Source: Eleusine coracana subsp. coracana (Eukaryota; Streptophyta; Magnoliopsida; Poales; Poaceae). Taken from it: a stretch of 64,000 nt of DNA. The translations under genes and the position numbers were made by a program. The stretch spans positions 21,983,164 through 22,047,163 of the forward strand of contig CM064427.1 in NCBI GenBank assembly GCA_032690845.1. The letters run 5' to 3'. The notes beneath the pieces were generated by a model. The model saw nothing but the letters and a program-made list of their open reading frames with translations, did not search any database and was not told the origin of the DNA. Below, in pieces: positions 54,546-64,000 of this stretch. How positions within the stretch are numbered: position 1 is the first letter of the stretch; each line of letters begins with the position of its first letter.

Positions 54546-55390
54546 GTGCCAAAGAACAAGACCTAGATGGTGGTGGTGGTGGACCGAGCGCTTTCTTGAA
54601 GATCAAGTGAAGTCCACCACAGGGGACATGGACCTCAACGTCATATCTCTCATGAGGGAGGTAACCGTGTTAGTTCTTGGTAGTTGTAGTGTGTTTTTCG
54701 TTCTCTTACATTGTATGGTAATTAGGACTCCTTTGTGACTAGTATGGTTTGTATCCATGCATGTGTAAATAACTAAAAGAAAAACACATAAAAATTAGTC
54801 GATGTCTAACCCACTCAAGATAGCTATAAGCAAGGGGGAGTGCTTGAGATGGTGGTTTGGCTTCTCTCAAGGCAAGTGTATGGCTTATAGTGAGTAAGCT
54901 TGAGAGGGGTTCAAACTTGACATTGTTAGGTTTCCTTTGTGTCTTGTTTAATATTGCTTGCATTCACATGGTATGTTTACTTTCATTGCATATGTAAAAT
55001 GCTTGTTGCATGCATCATATAGGAAACACAAAGGAGGATTGTCACATTTGGAGATATTTATGCCTCATGATCTATATGAGATTACATTTCCATAAGTGTG
55101 ACCAAAGAAAAGGATTGTGCTTCATGCCCATTGAGAAAGATCTTATGAACTCCAAGGTTAAACCCACTCGCACGGTTCATGGACTAAGACTCATACATAC
55201 CCATTTGGTTCTTAATTGCCTTGGTTCTTATTTGCTCGTTTCTTCATTTGGCATTTGTGGAAATTATAAGGCCATAAAGAGCCACTATTCGAAAAGGAGT
55301 GTTTGAGAGTTCCCTTTGTGCTCCAAGTGCAGTGTTTATTTGGTTATTAAGTGAGGGCACTTGGAAAATTAGAGAAGTTCCTTGTTCTGC
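54546..55390 (+). other. Non-coding spacer after gag
   Basis: No protease, integrase or RT motif. It contains AGCAAGGGGGAGTGCTTGAG (about 54829), which is PPT-like, but no LTR follows it. Confidence 0.45.
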
Positions 55391-55394
55391 GAAA

Positions 55395-55585
55395 AATCCT
55401 ATAGTGACCATACAGTCTGATCACCGGACCGTACAGTCCGGTCAGTGCCGAGTGCATAATGTCATGAGTCAGTCTGGTCATAGAGACTGGACAGAACGGT
55501 CCTAGAGACTAGATCGTCTGGTCTGTATGGGTCACCAACAGACTCGGGACCTGACTGGACAGTCCGGTGTAGAGACCGTACTGTC
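55395..55585. repeat. Array of CCGGAC-AGTCCGG palindromic motifs
   Basis: Variants of ACCGGACCGTACAGTCCGGT (55425-55444), GACTGGACAGAACGGTCC and GACTGGACAGTCCGGTGTAG occur at irregular spacing. Motifs of this CCGGACTGTCCGG type are familiar from maize Sirevirus LTRs. Confidence 0.75.
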
Positions 55586-55599
55586 CTTCACTATGTTGA

Positions 55600-56060
55600 A
55601 AACGCGCGCTTCGCTTTCAATCATGACCGTTGATCTATTCCTTGTTGGATCTCGGCCGTTCATCAGTCTTTGACCTAGGTCAAATTCGGGAAAGACCTGT
55701 TTGGCCTCTTCTTCGTTCCTCCCGACGCCGAGTCCATGCCGAGAGCACCGCCTCCGCCTCCTCGCCGACGTTGTGCCCTCGCCGTTGAGCCACCGTGACC
55801 ATGCTCCAGTGCAGCAGCTTTGCCGCTGGTCCCTCACCGCGCCACCGTTCGTCTGCTCGCACACAGCCGCGCTTGCGCTTGCGGAGCCCTAGCACCGCCG
55901 CCGCCGCCTAGGGCCGCCGCCGTCTACTAAAGCTTCACCACTGATCATCAGCGTCGCACGCGCTTGCCTCCTCACCGCAGTTAGCTGCCACCACCTCTAC
56001 TCCACCGCAAGCATTAGGGAAAAGATTTTCCCCTTTCTGCTTCCTCCATTGTAGGCGACC
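55600..56060 (+). other. GC-rich leader-like block in the copia-type element
   Basis: A sharp GC-rich island with CpG-dense words follows the palindromic array. Short frames on both strands (for example 55701-55892) have no known motif. It looks like a promoter plus 5' leader or a captured gene end. Confidence 0.3.
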
Positions 56061-56552
56061 CAAAAACTTCACCTTTTTGGGAATCGGTCACGTGTTCTTT
56101 GGTGTTCAACTTCTCTGCCCCCAGGGTATTGTGCCTTTCCTCCCATTCATCGTTATGTGCCCTAATTATCAAGCAATTAGTTTAATTGATGCAATTAGAA
56201 GTAAAACTCCTATCTTTAGTTGCATTAATTACTTCATTCGCTCAACCTAGTTTGCAATTAATCCCATGCCTATCTGGAAATTGCATGTCTAGGGTTGTCT
56301 CCAGTCTAGTCTACAGTTAGATTTATTGCAAATTATTTGACTATACACAAGATGACTTGCACTAGCCTCTTATAGTCGATGGTCAGTGTTGTCTCATTGC
56401 TTTATTTGTCTAGTGATCATGTCCTTCAAATCAGTGCTAGGATTTCTATTGCGTATTCTTACCAAGCGGTGCCTTGCTTCTAGACTTATATAGGTTCTAT
56501 GCTTATCCTATCAATACCTACGTGCGTGTAGTGACACTTGATAGCGTCAGAG

Positions 56553-56930
56553 ATGGCAGGAGGACAGGACAAGAGAAAGGGCATGGTGATAGAGAAGCCC
56601 AGAGGCAAGAAGAGGACCAGGTTGGACCCAGAGTCAGAGAGGGCCAGACGATTGGCACAACACCTGGTTGCCATGGAGATTTCACGCAGGACACCCGGAT
56701 CACTGTTGATCACGGGTACACAGACAGACGACCAGGGTCATAGGGGGAGCACTAGGCAGAGGACAGCAGTCCCAGAGCTGTATACATGAGTGAGGCTACC
56801 ACCATGGTCGCAGGGTACTCCGGCCTCTCGTCAGAAGAGGTCGTCGAGACCTGCGGAGCAGGGATCCTCCAGACAGCAGGAAGAGTCCAAGGAGGAGGAT
56901 GAGAGCTCAAAGTCAGAGTTTGAGGAGTCT
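56553..56930 (+). pseudogene. Second ORF of the copia-type element, N-terminal part
   Basis: The ATG at about 56553 starts MAGGQDKRKGMVIEKPRGKK then RTRLDPESERARRLAQHL. It is a basic, charged N-terminus that runs into a TGA at 56787 and continues as a Ser/Glu-rich stretch (RQQEESKEEDESSKSEFEES) up to the gypsy insertion. It continues at 61274 in the right orientation. Function unknown. Confidence 0.5.
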
Positions 56931-57830
56931 TGATGTGGAAAAGGGTTCCCGATCTTCCGATAGGTTCTGATAATCTTGATTAAGGCGGAGGCGATACACA
57001 AATCGATCCGGCTTCCGAACGACACGTTCTGAACCCCGCAATCGCAGCACAATGTCTCCTCTGGTTATCAACCGTTCAAGAACGATTGACCTCGCCAAGA
57101 AGGCTTATCCTTGCCTGCAAATCAAGAACACAAGCAAGAACAAAGAAGAATTCAACCAAATTTGCAAGTATACGATGAATCTCATAAGTTGGGATCTCAC
57201 AAACCGATCAAACGGCAAAACTGTTATCAACAGAATGATCTAAGCAAAACCCAAACCCTAATGAAGAGGCGGCGGCTTTATATGAGGACCCTAAGGTCAT
57301 GCAAGACCCCCTGGATGCAGCTCTAAGTGGGCTCAACTCGATACATGGCCCAAAGACCGATTACAGTGTCGCAGCACCAGGACAGATTCTGAAAGTCGAA
57401 TTATTTTGGTGATTGCCGATGGTTCGGGACGAATTTTGACATGGGACCAGTTGGGTTGGAAAGGGCTTTTCGTTATCTATCCAGGCATATATAGAACGTC
57501 CAAATCCAAGTCCGTATGCGTCCTGGGCGTCCGTTTTAGTGCAGACTTGTCCTGGGCTCTGAAACAGACTCGAAGTCGGTTTTGATTGGGCCTCCACCTT
57601 GGCTTGGACGTCCTTGCTGGCCCATCACGTCTCTAATCACCTCCCCAGCTATTTCATCATCATCTTCATGGTTTCTAACAATAATTAATTTATTAGGTAG
57701 CAATCTATTCTCAAAATCACATAAAGGAATCATTAGGAACAAGCTCACCCGTAAATTCAGTTGTCGCGCATGAACTTGCATTTTGGTTGGCGGAATGCTG
57801 GGTGTATCCATAAGGGTGATGTCCTCATCA
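56931..57830 (-). repeat. 3' LTR of the 56931-61268 gypsy element
   Basis: 900 bp, ends CCTCATCA. The pol-derived ORF runs through its first 295 bases (minus-strand sense). Confidence 0.92.
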
Positions 57831-58963
57831 TTCTCCCCCTTTTGAATTATAGTCGTCCTCGACTCGAGCTCATCTCTTTCTCCCATGTATGGTCTCAAAT
57901 CTGAAATATTAATTCTGCAACTATTCCCAAACTTGGGATGCAACTCATATTTATATGCATTATGAAATTTGTCATCACAATGAGAATCTACAGTAGAAGG
58001 CATTCCGTGCAAATTATTAATCTCTTTGAAAACTTGGTCAGCAATATGAGCATCATTCTCACTCTTATCACAAGGTAGACAATGTGTGATCTTAGAAATA
58101 CTAGAAAAAGATGACATGACATGGTAGTTGATATTAAAGTTTTCTAGTTGGTCATTTAGTTGCAAACTAAGAGGATGTTTCAGATTGGAACAAACATAAA
58201 CTCTATGTACCATAAATACACCTCTATGATCATAGTTGCCAATAGCATAAAAAATGTTTCTTATCAATAAAGACAACTTAGTTTGAGAAAACATTTGCTT
58301 CTCTAAAGTACTTAGATTACAAAGAACATCAAATTCAATATAACCTAAAGTATTTAGAGAAGAAAACAATTTCTGCTCATCCTTTTGACATGTAACTAAA
58401 ATCAAACGTTTAATTTCAGCACTAGTGGGTGAATCATAAGCAAAAGCATCAAGCTCATTCATTTGTTGTGGCAAAGGTATAAATGAAGTATTGACACACA
58501 ACTCCTCTTTATCACACGGACCACTAGGTAAATCAACTTGTGACAAAGGAACATGATCATAAGGTTCCGATATAGCAAGACTATTGGAACAATCCATCAT
58601 ATCAAGAAAGCTCTTACCTGAAGCAACAACCTGTTCTTTATCGTTCCCACTATCATCTTCTTTGTGTATATGCTGAAAAATATTAGTTGTAACAAGAGGC
58701 AAAGAAATATGTTCATCCTCTAGCAATTCAGATTTTGATGAAAGTGTTGCGACATTTGAAACAACCCATTCTATCCTAAACGGTTCATTCTTTCTTCTCT
58801 CAAATCGTTGTTGATCCTCTTCTAAAATTTCAGCTGTGGTCATTGGTGTAAGAGTAGCCCTTCTACCATTGTATTTAAATGAGTAGCTATTAGTAATGGT
58901 ATTGTGCAAAACATTATTTGTACAAATCCAAGGTTTACCCAATAACAAATGACATGCTTGCAT
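57536..58963 (-). CDS. ORF: protease end, unknown region, integrase C-terminal tail
   Basis: A 475-codon intact frame. It starts MQACHLLLGKPWICTNNVLH, the C-terminal part of a gypsy aspartic protease (LLG.PW motif), then a poly-specific stretch ATLTPMTTAEILEEDQQRFE. About 250 residues follow that I do not recognise (acidic, Ser/Leu/Asn-rich, without catalytic motifs). The frame then ends with the integrase tail YELHPKFGNSCRINISDLRP, YMGERDELESRTT and continues across the PPT into the LTR. RT to integrase core is missing, so this is a deletion or fusion derivative. The long open frame suggests recent origin or selection. Confidence 0.65.
   Translation of the reverse strand: MQACHLLLGKPWICTNNVLHNTITNSYSFKYNGRRATLTPMTTAEILEEDQQRFERRKNEPFRIEWVVSNVATLSSKSELLEDEHISLPLVTTNIFQHIHKEDDSGNDKEQVVASGKSFLDMMDCSNSLAISEPYDHVPLSQVDLPSGPCDKEELCVNTSFIPLPQQMNELDAFAYDSPTSAEIKRLILVTCQKDEQKLFSSLNTLGYIEFDVLCNLSTLEKQMFSQTKLSLLIRNIFYAIGNYDHRGVFMVHRVYVCSNLKHPLSLQLNDQLENFNINYHVMSSFSSISKITHCLPCDKSENDAHIADQVFKEINNLHGMPSTVDSHCDDKFHNAYKYELHPKFGNSCRINISDLRPYMGERDELESRTTIIQKGENDEDITLMDTPSIPPTKMQVHARQLNLRVSLFLMIPLCDFENRLLPNKLIIVRNHEDDDEIAGEVIRDVMGQQGRPSQGGGPIKTDFESVSEPRTSLH
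57831..57846 (-). promoter_or_regulatory. Polypurine tract inside the ORF
   Basis: Minus strand TCAAAAGGGGGAGAA, directly before the 3' LTR. It is translated as part of the ORF (QKGEND). Confidence 0.75.
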
Positions 58964-59071
58964 AGGTACTATATCAAATTCTGCACTATCCTTATAAGAA
59001 CCAATAAAAAATTTAATGCGTGCAGTTTTATCTACCTTCCTCTTACCACAAGAATTTACCCATTGGATGTA

Positions 59072-59296
59072 TTATGGACATAGGTGTGGCTGTGTGGTCA
59101 AGCCGAGCTTCTCGACCAATTCCAAGCTTGCGATGTTGTGGCTACTCTCTCCATCAATGATGACACGACAACGTCGATCCTTCACAATAAAGTGAGTCTG
59201 AAACAAGTTGTTCATTTGATTTTGCTCTACCTTCTCCATTTGAGAACTAAGCACTCGTTGTGCTACAACACTTGTATCAACCTCATTTGACACCAT
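59072..59296 (-). pseudogene. Gypsy aspartic protease, N-terminal part
   Basis: The reading NLFQTHFIVKDRRCRVIIDG and ESSHNIASLELVEKLGLTTQ matches the plant gypsy protease core IIDGGS..N.AS..MVEKL; the active-site DGGS is DGES. It is separated from the 58963 frame by a stop and probable frameshift. No gag precedes it. Confidence 0.65.
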
Positions 59297-59339
59297 CGAC
59301 TCATCACCATCAGTGTTGTCCTGTCATTGTTAATAGAAA

Positions 59340-60345
59340 ACAAGAAAACACACAAGAGTATATTTTTCTATCACTACTGTTTGATTACAGTGGAAACTCT
59401 CAACAAGCAAATGGCAGCACCTAACTGAGTTCTTACAAGATTCTTAATAGCAAAACAGAGGATACCTTGGAGAGTGTGATCCGACGATTGCGAGGGTCCA
59501 AAGTTCTGTGCCTATTCAGAAGGGTATATATGGAGCTAGGTAGGCAATTTATAGTAGCAAGGATTAGCAAAATTTCAATTCAGAAATTGCAAAACTGAAT
59601 AATAGTCCCAAGGTAGTCTATGTCACTGGCCTAAACTTGTCTCGGACCTAGTTCAAGCAAGCAAGCGAATGGCTCAACAAAGGACACAAAGGCTGCAAGC
59701 AATTCTGAATTTGTTTCTCTTCTCCTTTTGTTTTTTTCTTTTGTTATAGGTGCAGCTTTTTCTTCTTATTTCTTTTCAGCACCTCTTTGCCTTTTACTTC
59801 TTTCATGAATTTTTTGACATAGAACTGCAGCAAGAGTTGCGAACTTTATAGCACAAAGGAAAAACCTAAACTTTCTTTTTTGCACTCTTTACGTAAGGAA
59901 TAGATGTACATGTAGAACTGAACCGACAATTCTCATATGCAACAACGTGCAGCGATCTCTTGACTCAAGGAACAACGTGCAACAGAAAACACTCTAAGTT
60001 TCTTTTGCACACAAAAAGTAGAAGGCTAGATGTTAAATAAATATTTAGTACAAACAATTCTAACAGTACTATTCTTTCAACGTGTGCAACAATCTAACTT
60101 TTTTTTCTTGATTGTCTATGAACAAGGACACACACGACTCAAACAAGACCAAAGAACAAGTACTAGACCAACAACACAATGACCTTGTAGGGACTAAAAT
60201 TCAGAGAAGCAAACTAAACTGAAAATTGCAAAGCACAAGGGGGGTGTTGGACAGCGGAAACACGATGAACAAATATTTTTGTAGGGCAATTTTTTGGACT
60301 CTAGGATTGAACAAAATAACAAGGATAAGGGCGAACCTAATGGTG
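59340..60345 (-). other. Non-coding 5' region where gag would lie
   Basis: A/T-rich with T-rich runs and no frame with gag motifs. It occupies the position of gag between PBS and protease. Confidence 0.55.
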
Positions 60346-60353
60346 TACCTGAA

Positions 60354-60366
60354 GCTCTGATTACCA
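60354..60366 (-). promoter_or_regulatory. Primer-binding site of the 56931-61268 element
   Basis: Minus strand TGGTAATCAGAGC, close to the initiator-tRNA-Met PBS, 2 bases inside the 5' LTR. Confidence 0.7.
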
Positions 60367-60368
60367 CT

Positions 60369-61268
60369 TGATGTGGACAAGGGTTCCCGATCTTCCGATA
60401 GGTTCTGATAATCTTGATTAAGGCGGAGGCGATACACAAATCGATCCGGCTTCCGAACGACACGTTCTGAACCCCGCAATCGCAGCACAACGTCTCCTCT
60501 GGTTATCAACCGTTCAAGAACGATTGACCTCGCCGAGAAGGCTTATCCTTGCCTGCAAATCAAGAACACAAGCAAGAACAAAGAAGAATGCAACCAAATT
60601 TGCAAGTATACGATCAATCTCACAAGTTGGGATCTCACAAACCGATCAAACGGCAAAACTGTTATCAAAAGAATAATCTAAGCAAAACTCAAACCCTAAT
60701 GAAGAGGCGGCGGCTTTATATGAGGACCCTAAGGTCGTGCAAGACCCCCTGGATGCAGCCCTAAGTGGGCTCAACTCGATACCTGGCCCAAAAACCGATT
60801 ACGGTGTCGCAGCACCAGGACAGATTCTGGAAGTTGAATTATTTCGGTGATTGCCGATGGCTCGAGACGAATTTTGACATAGGACCAGTTGGTTTGGAAA
60901 GGGCTTTTCGTTATCTTTCCAGGCATATATAGAACGTCCAAATCCACGTCCGTATGCGTCCTGGGCGTCCGTTTTAGTGCAGACTGGTCCTGGGCTCCGA
61001 AACAGACTCGAAGTCGGTTTTGATTGGGCCTCCACCTTGGCTTGGACGTCCTTGCTGGCCCATCACGTCTCTAATCACCTCCCCAGCTATCTCATCATCA
61101 TCTCCATGGTTTCTAACAACAATTAATTCATTAGGTAGCAATCTATTCTCAAAATCACATAAAGGAATCATTAGGAACAAGCTCACCTGTAAATTCAGTT
61201 GTCGCGCATGAACTTGCATTTTGGTTGGTGAAATGCTGGGTGTATCCATAAGGGTGATGTCCTCATCT
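60369..61268 (-). repeat. 5' LTR of the 56931-61268 gypsy element
   Basis: 900 bp, collinear with the other copy with few substitutions. The final base is T instead of A. Confidence 0.92.
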
Positions 61269-61273
61269 AGTCT

Positions 61274-63262
61274 AAGGAGGAGACTGAGTAGCTAGCGCAG
61301 ACTGTACCCTAGAGGTCAGCTTACTGGGCAGGAAACCCACAATGCACCTGTGAGGTGTGTACTAGGAGGCTGCAAAGACTCGTAGCAGCAGCCGGAGAGG
61401 GAGACATACTTAAGGTTCCTGCCAAGGACCTTAAGGTGAGTCGTCTTGTCCCCTTCAAGCAGTGTGTTCCTGTTCCCAGGGACCTTGCTGCAAGAGAGAG
61501 GTACTGGATAGGGCTCCAGAGTAGGATAGGAGAGGATCTGAGACACTAACTTGCTAGGAAGGGCAAGGCTGGACTTTTCGTGTCATAGTAGTACACAACT
61601 TACCCGGCCTTGAGGAGGGCCACAGGAACCGACATGGAGCAGTACTTCACGTACTTGCCTGGACTAGCATAGTTAGTCACTGCTCCATACAAATACAAAT
61701 AGGACATCGTTATGGAGTTCTACGCTACACTGTGGGTAGCCAGAGACCGCTCAGAGATCTAGTTTCTATACAGAGGAGAGCCCCAGCGCTTGACCAGGGA
61801 GGAACTCATAGCTACACTAGGGCTCCTTGCTTCAGACTTGCAGCTTTATAGGAGTGCCTATGAGATTTTCGCTCCACCCCACAGACCATAGCGAGGGATG
61901 CTACCTTCAGATGAGATGGTGCAATCGCCTTTCTACCACCACACCCCAGGATTCGACAGAGGCCCTGCGAGACTCACTGCAGAGGCGAAGGTGGTTAGAT
62001 CGATAGTCACCAGGTCTATCATTCCCAGGTCTGGGTATAGAGAGGAGTTCATGCTCTTACACCAGTGGGTAGTGTCAGCTATCTTGAGGTGACAGCATGT
62101 TGACCTTGCAGATCTTTTTATTGCTCAGATGGAGGAGGCAATTTCTAAGAGAGTTGGAGGAAGACACCTAGTCTATGAGTTGTGCATTTGCTATCTTCTA
62201 AGGAGACTAGGGATTGTGACTAAGGAGTAGTACAATGCATTCCCTGAGGTGACCACCAGCTACTCACCTCGAGCCCCCAGGGGGTCACAGTCATCCTTGA
62301 GTCAGCAGACGGGAGAGGAGGAGCAGGAGTCACCGCCAGTCACTCACGAGTGGATAGCTCATCCAGAGACGATGGTTCCTGAGTCAACTAGTACAGGAGC
62401 ACCTCCCCAGCCTGTAGGTACACGGTTGGAGGACACCTCTTCCATAGCAGCACTTGCAGGCCAACTGAGTGACTTCATTCAGAGCTAAGTGAGGAGAGGC
62501 GTCAGATCATGGAGGTCATCAGAGAACAGGCAGAGCTTCAAAGATAGCAGATGATGCTGATGACTACACTGATGACCTAGATGGCAGAGATGACTCAGAG
62601 GCAGGCCAGTTAGCAGCCAGAACCTTCTACTTTTCCATAGTTTCAGCCGCTGCAGACACAGCCAAGACCCTCCACTGTTGTGATGACAGCCCAGTCTTCT
62701 AGACTGCCTTCACTTTCAGGGGTGCTACTGATAGGGGGAGCCGGACAGACTTGCTCACCATCTCAGTTCTCCCGTGTGTCTGCCTTCTTAGTATCTACGT
62801 TATTTACTTCACTGACACACTCTCCTACTTCGCAGATGGTCGGACCCTCCACCTCTCACCAGTAGTCACTAGCCATGAGTCTGACATTCTCAGACGTTGC
62901 GCACACTACTCGAGAAGATTCTCAGACAGTCCTAGAGATAGCTATAGCTCCACTTTCTTCGGCTAGAGACACTACACTTCTTACTCCTCAGGTAGCAGAG
63001 GATCTTGTCCACCGACGCTTCACTCAGGAGGATGTGGATGACCTTGCTCTTCTTTAGGCGTCAGTTGTTGAGGAGACATCCACAGTCCCACCAGCAGGGT
63101 AGGATAGAGGGCCTGAGTCACCAGTAGACCATGAGTACTTTGAGTAGCTGGACGCTCAGGTGACGCAGGCTCAGGCAGAGCAGCAGGACCCAACATAGGA
63201 GCAGCCTAGAGCAGAGGCCTCAGAGGACATTGCTGCACCACCTCCTTGGACCATGAGCGCTT
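61274..63262 (+). pseudogene. Second ORF of the copia-type element, C-terminal part with many TAG stops
   Basis: One frame (61274-62488) reads RYWIGLQSRIGEDLRH, MEQYFTYLPGLA, DIVMEFYATLWVARDRSEI, FLYRGEPQRLTREELIATLG and SGYREEFMLLHQWVVSAIL. It has nine TAG, one TGA and two TAA stops. After a shift near 62484 it continues Gln/Met/Ser-rich to about 63262 with further TAGs. The block FYATLW...LTREEL...LPRSGYRE resembles uncharacterised ORFs of grass retroelements that I recall only loosely. No enzymatic motif is seen. It is certainly untranslatable now. Confidence 0.5.
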
Positions 63263-63878
63263 AGTTGTTTCCTTTTTCATCTTTTTGGCTCTTGTTGCCA
63301 AAAGAGAAGAAGTAGTCATAGGTCTAGTGGGAGTAGGAGTGTGTTCCTGTGCGATCGAGAGGTAGTAGCATGTATCTAGGAGGAGCATACGTGTACATGG
63401 GTGGGAGATAGATACATTTGGATCTTATTTTGATGGATTTATCGAGATGTTCGTGAATTTTGATGAGTCATGGTTTTCATTCATGTGTGTTTGACTTATC
63501 TTGATCTCACTTGGTTTATTTTCATACGTAGTGCCTTATTTTCCTTTATTTATCCTGTTTGCCTGTGTATGATGCCATGATGATGATTGCTTGCTTTTAA
63601 TTCCTATGCATTGCCGTGCTATCCTGTTGCATATCATTATTCATGTCTTGCATTGCATGTCTTTATGTTTTCTTTAATATCCTACCATGACATGCATGCA
63701 TTATCATCTAGAGTGTGCTTCTCTTGTCATTCTCTTAGCTCTTGATGATGCTTGATTGAGTAGGACCCTCTTTGCTCTTTGCTTATGCTTTTGAGGTTCC
63801 TCTCAATCGTAGTGTAGCTCTTTTAGCCTTGTTGTTTCTTGATAAAATTATGCTAAGCAGTGTTTGTCATCAATCACC
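63263..63878 (+). other. Non-coding 3' region before the PPT
   Basis: T-rich sequence with no frame above 60 codons; 3' untranslated part of the copia-type element. Confidence 0.5.
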
Positions 63879-63892
63879 AAAAAGGGAGGGAT
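63879..63892 (+). promoter_or_regulatory. Polypurine tract of the copia-type element
   Basis: AAAAAGGGAGGGAT, preceded by CATCAATCACC, the usual Sirevirus context. It lies immediately before the LTR start TGTAAAC. Confidence 0.7.
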
Positions 63893-64000
63893 TGTAAACT
63901 TCATGACTATTGATGATTGGATCTCCAAGGTATGAATGTTTTGGTGATAGATGACAACTATGAAACTGTGAGCTAATATCTACATGAGTGTTATCTATGC
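63893..64000 (+). repeat. 3' LTR start, cut by the window end
   Basis: Begins TGTAAACTTCATGAC after the PPT. No second copy exists in the window for comparison because the 5' LTR was lost. Confidence 0.6.

Larger units (their letters stand above)
56931..61268 (-). mobile_element. Non-autonomous gypsy element with protease-integrase-tail ORF
   Basis: Two LTRs of 900 bp each (56931-57830 and 60369-61268; TGATGTGG...CCTCATC) with a perfect 5-bp duplication AGTCT (56926-56930 and 61269-61273). Minus strand: Met-type PBS, about 1 kb of non-coding DNA, a protease fragment, a long unknown region, the C-terminal tail of integrase and a PPT. RT, RNase H and the integrase core are absent. The LTRs are very similar, so insertion is comparatively recent. 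Confidence 0.9.
53070..64000 (+). mobile_element. Non-autonomous copia-type (gag-bearing) element
   Basis: Begins inside a copia gag gene, directly at the Athila LTR border, and ends with a polypurine tract (63879-63892) and the start of a 3' LTR (63893). The 5' LTR and first gag codons are missing. The interior has gag with two zinc knuckles, a palindromic motif array, a GC-rich leader-like block and a second long ORF. No protease, integrase or RT is seen. A separate gypsy element is inserted at 56931-61268. The PPT and LTR start resemble Sireviruses. Confidence 0.65.

Noticed and set aside
54829..54850. A polypurine tract marking the end of the copia-type element after gag
   Set aside because: AAGGGGGAG is present but no LTR start or LTR-like repeat follows; the real PPT is at 63879.
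1..64000. Integrated pararetrovirus or other viral sequences
   Set aside because: All RT, protease and integrase motifs found belong to copia or gypsy LTR elements; no viral movement or coat protein motif was seen.
1..64000. tRNA, rRNA or snRNA genes
   Set aside because: No A-box/B-box pair with a cloverleaf-capable sequence and no rRNA-like stretch was noticed; a tRNAscan run would be needed for certainty.

Overview
This window is plant nuclear DNA, almost certainly from a grass and probably a panicoid. The evidence is CACTA elements with GCCGTGTGCC/GGCACACGGC subterminal repeats, Sirevirus-type copia elements, Athila-, chromovirus- and Tat-type gypsy elements, an Au-like SINE, a plant mariner-like element, and a degraded F-box gene of a type I recall from grass genomes. 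There are no operons, CRISPR arrays, rRNAs or recognisable tRNA genes. Nearly every coding stretch belongs to a transposable element, most are broken, and many are nested.

Left part (1-11447). A LINE 3' end with poly-A (1-247) is followed by a mariner-like element (about 1058-6899) whose transposase fragment keeps its helix-turn-helix. A 4.0-kb non-autonomous gypsy element (1067-5074) sits within 10 bp of the mariner left terminus and itself carries a 350-bp MITE (3748-4097). From 6902 to 11447 there are two GC-rich exon-like blocks that I cannot identify, a MITE-like hairpin region and two CACTA terminus fragments.

Middle-left (11448-22082). A CACTA element has a perfect 3-bp target duplication (ATG). 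It encodes only remnants of a TnpA-type protein and has been invaded by a Sirevirus (about 14080-21208). The Sirevirus has lost its 3' end and carries a roughly 200-bp foreign insert inside its reverse transcriptase.

Middle (22083-30158). A minus-strand F-box gene is split by a 6.1-kb chromovirus (23542-29685, minus strand, target duplication CGGC-type). The chromovirus keeps gag, protease, RT, RNase H, integrase and a chromodomain-like tail, with a few breaks. The F-box gene also has in-frame stops and frameshifts, so it is a pseudogene.

Middle-right (30159-42901). After a C-rich hAT-like MITE and an RNase H relic comes a deep nest. A degraded CACTA element (subterminal repeats, TNP2 tail, TnpA) contains a solo LTR of about 3.8 kb. 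That LTR contains a 4.3-kb hAT element (perfect 8-bp duplication CCCTATAG) and a 664-bp hAT MITE (perfect duplication CATCACGT). The hAT transposase gene is itself interrupted by an Au-like SINE with a 17-bp duplication.

Right part (42902-64000). An Athila-like element (42902-53069, minus) encodes gag, a protease and the Athila-specific ORF but no RT or integrase. It is peppered with the palindrome GCGCCGATCGGCGC. Its left flank is CACTA and its right flank is a copia-type gag gene, so its ends do not match. The copia-type element (53070 to beyond 64000) is also non-autonomous. It has a gag with two zinc knuckles, a palindromic motif array and a second long ORF full of amber stops, which is split by a 4.3-kb non-autonomous gypsy element (56931-61268, duplication AGTCT).

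The most interesting signals are (i) the dispersed palindrome family of the Athila-like element and the analogous arrays in two copia-type elements, (ii) three or four different RT-less element families that keep cis-signals and selected ORFs, and (iii) a strong TAG bias among in-frame stops, as expected from decay of methylated CAG codons.
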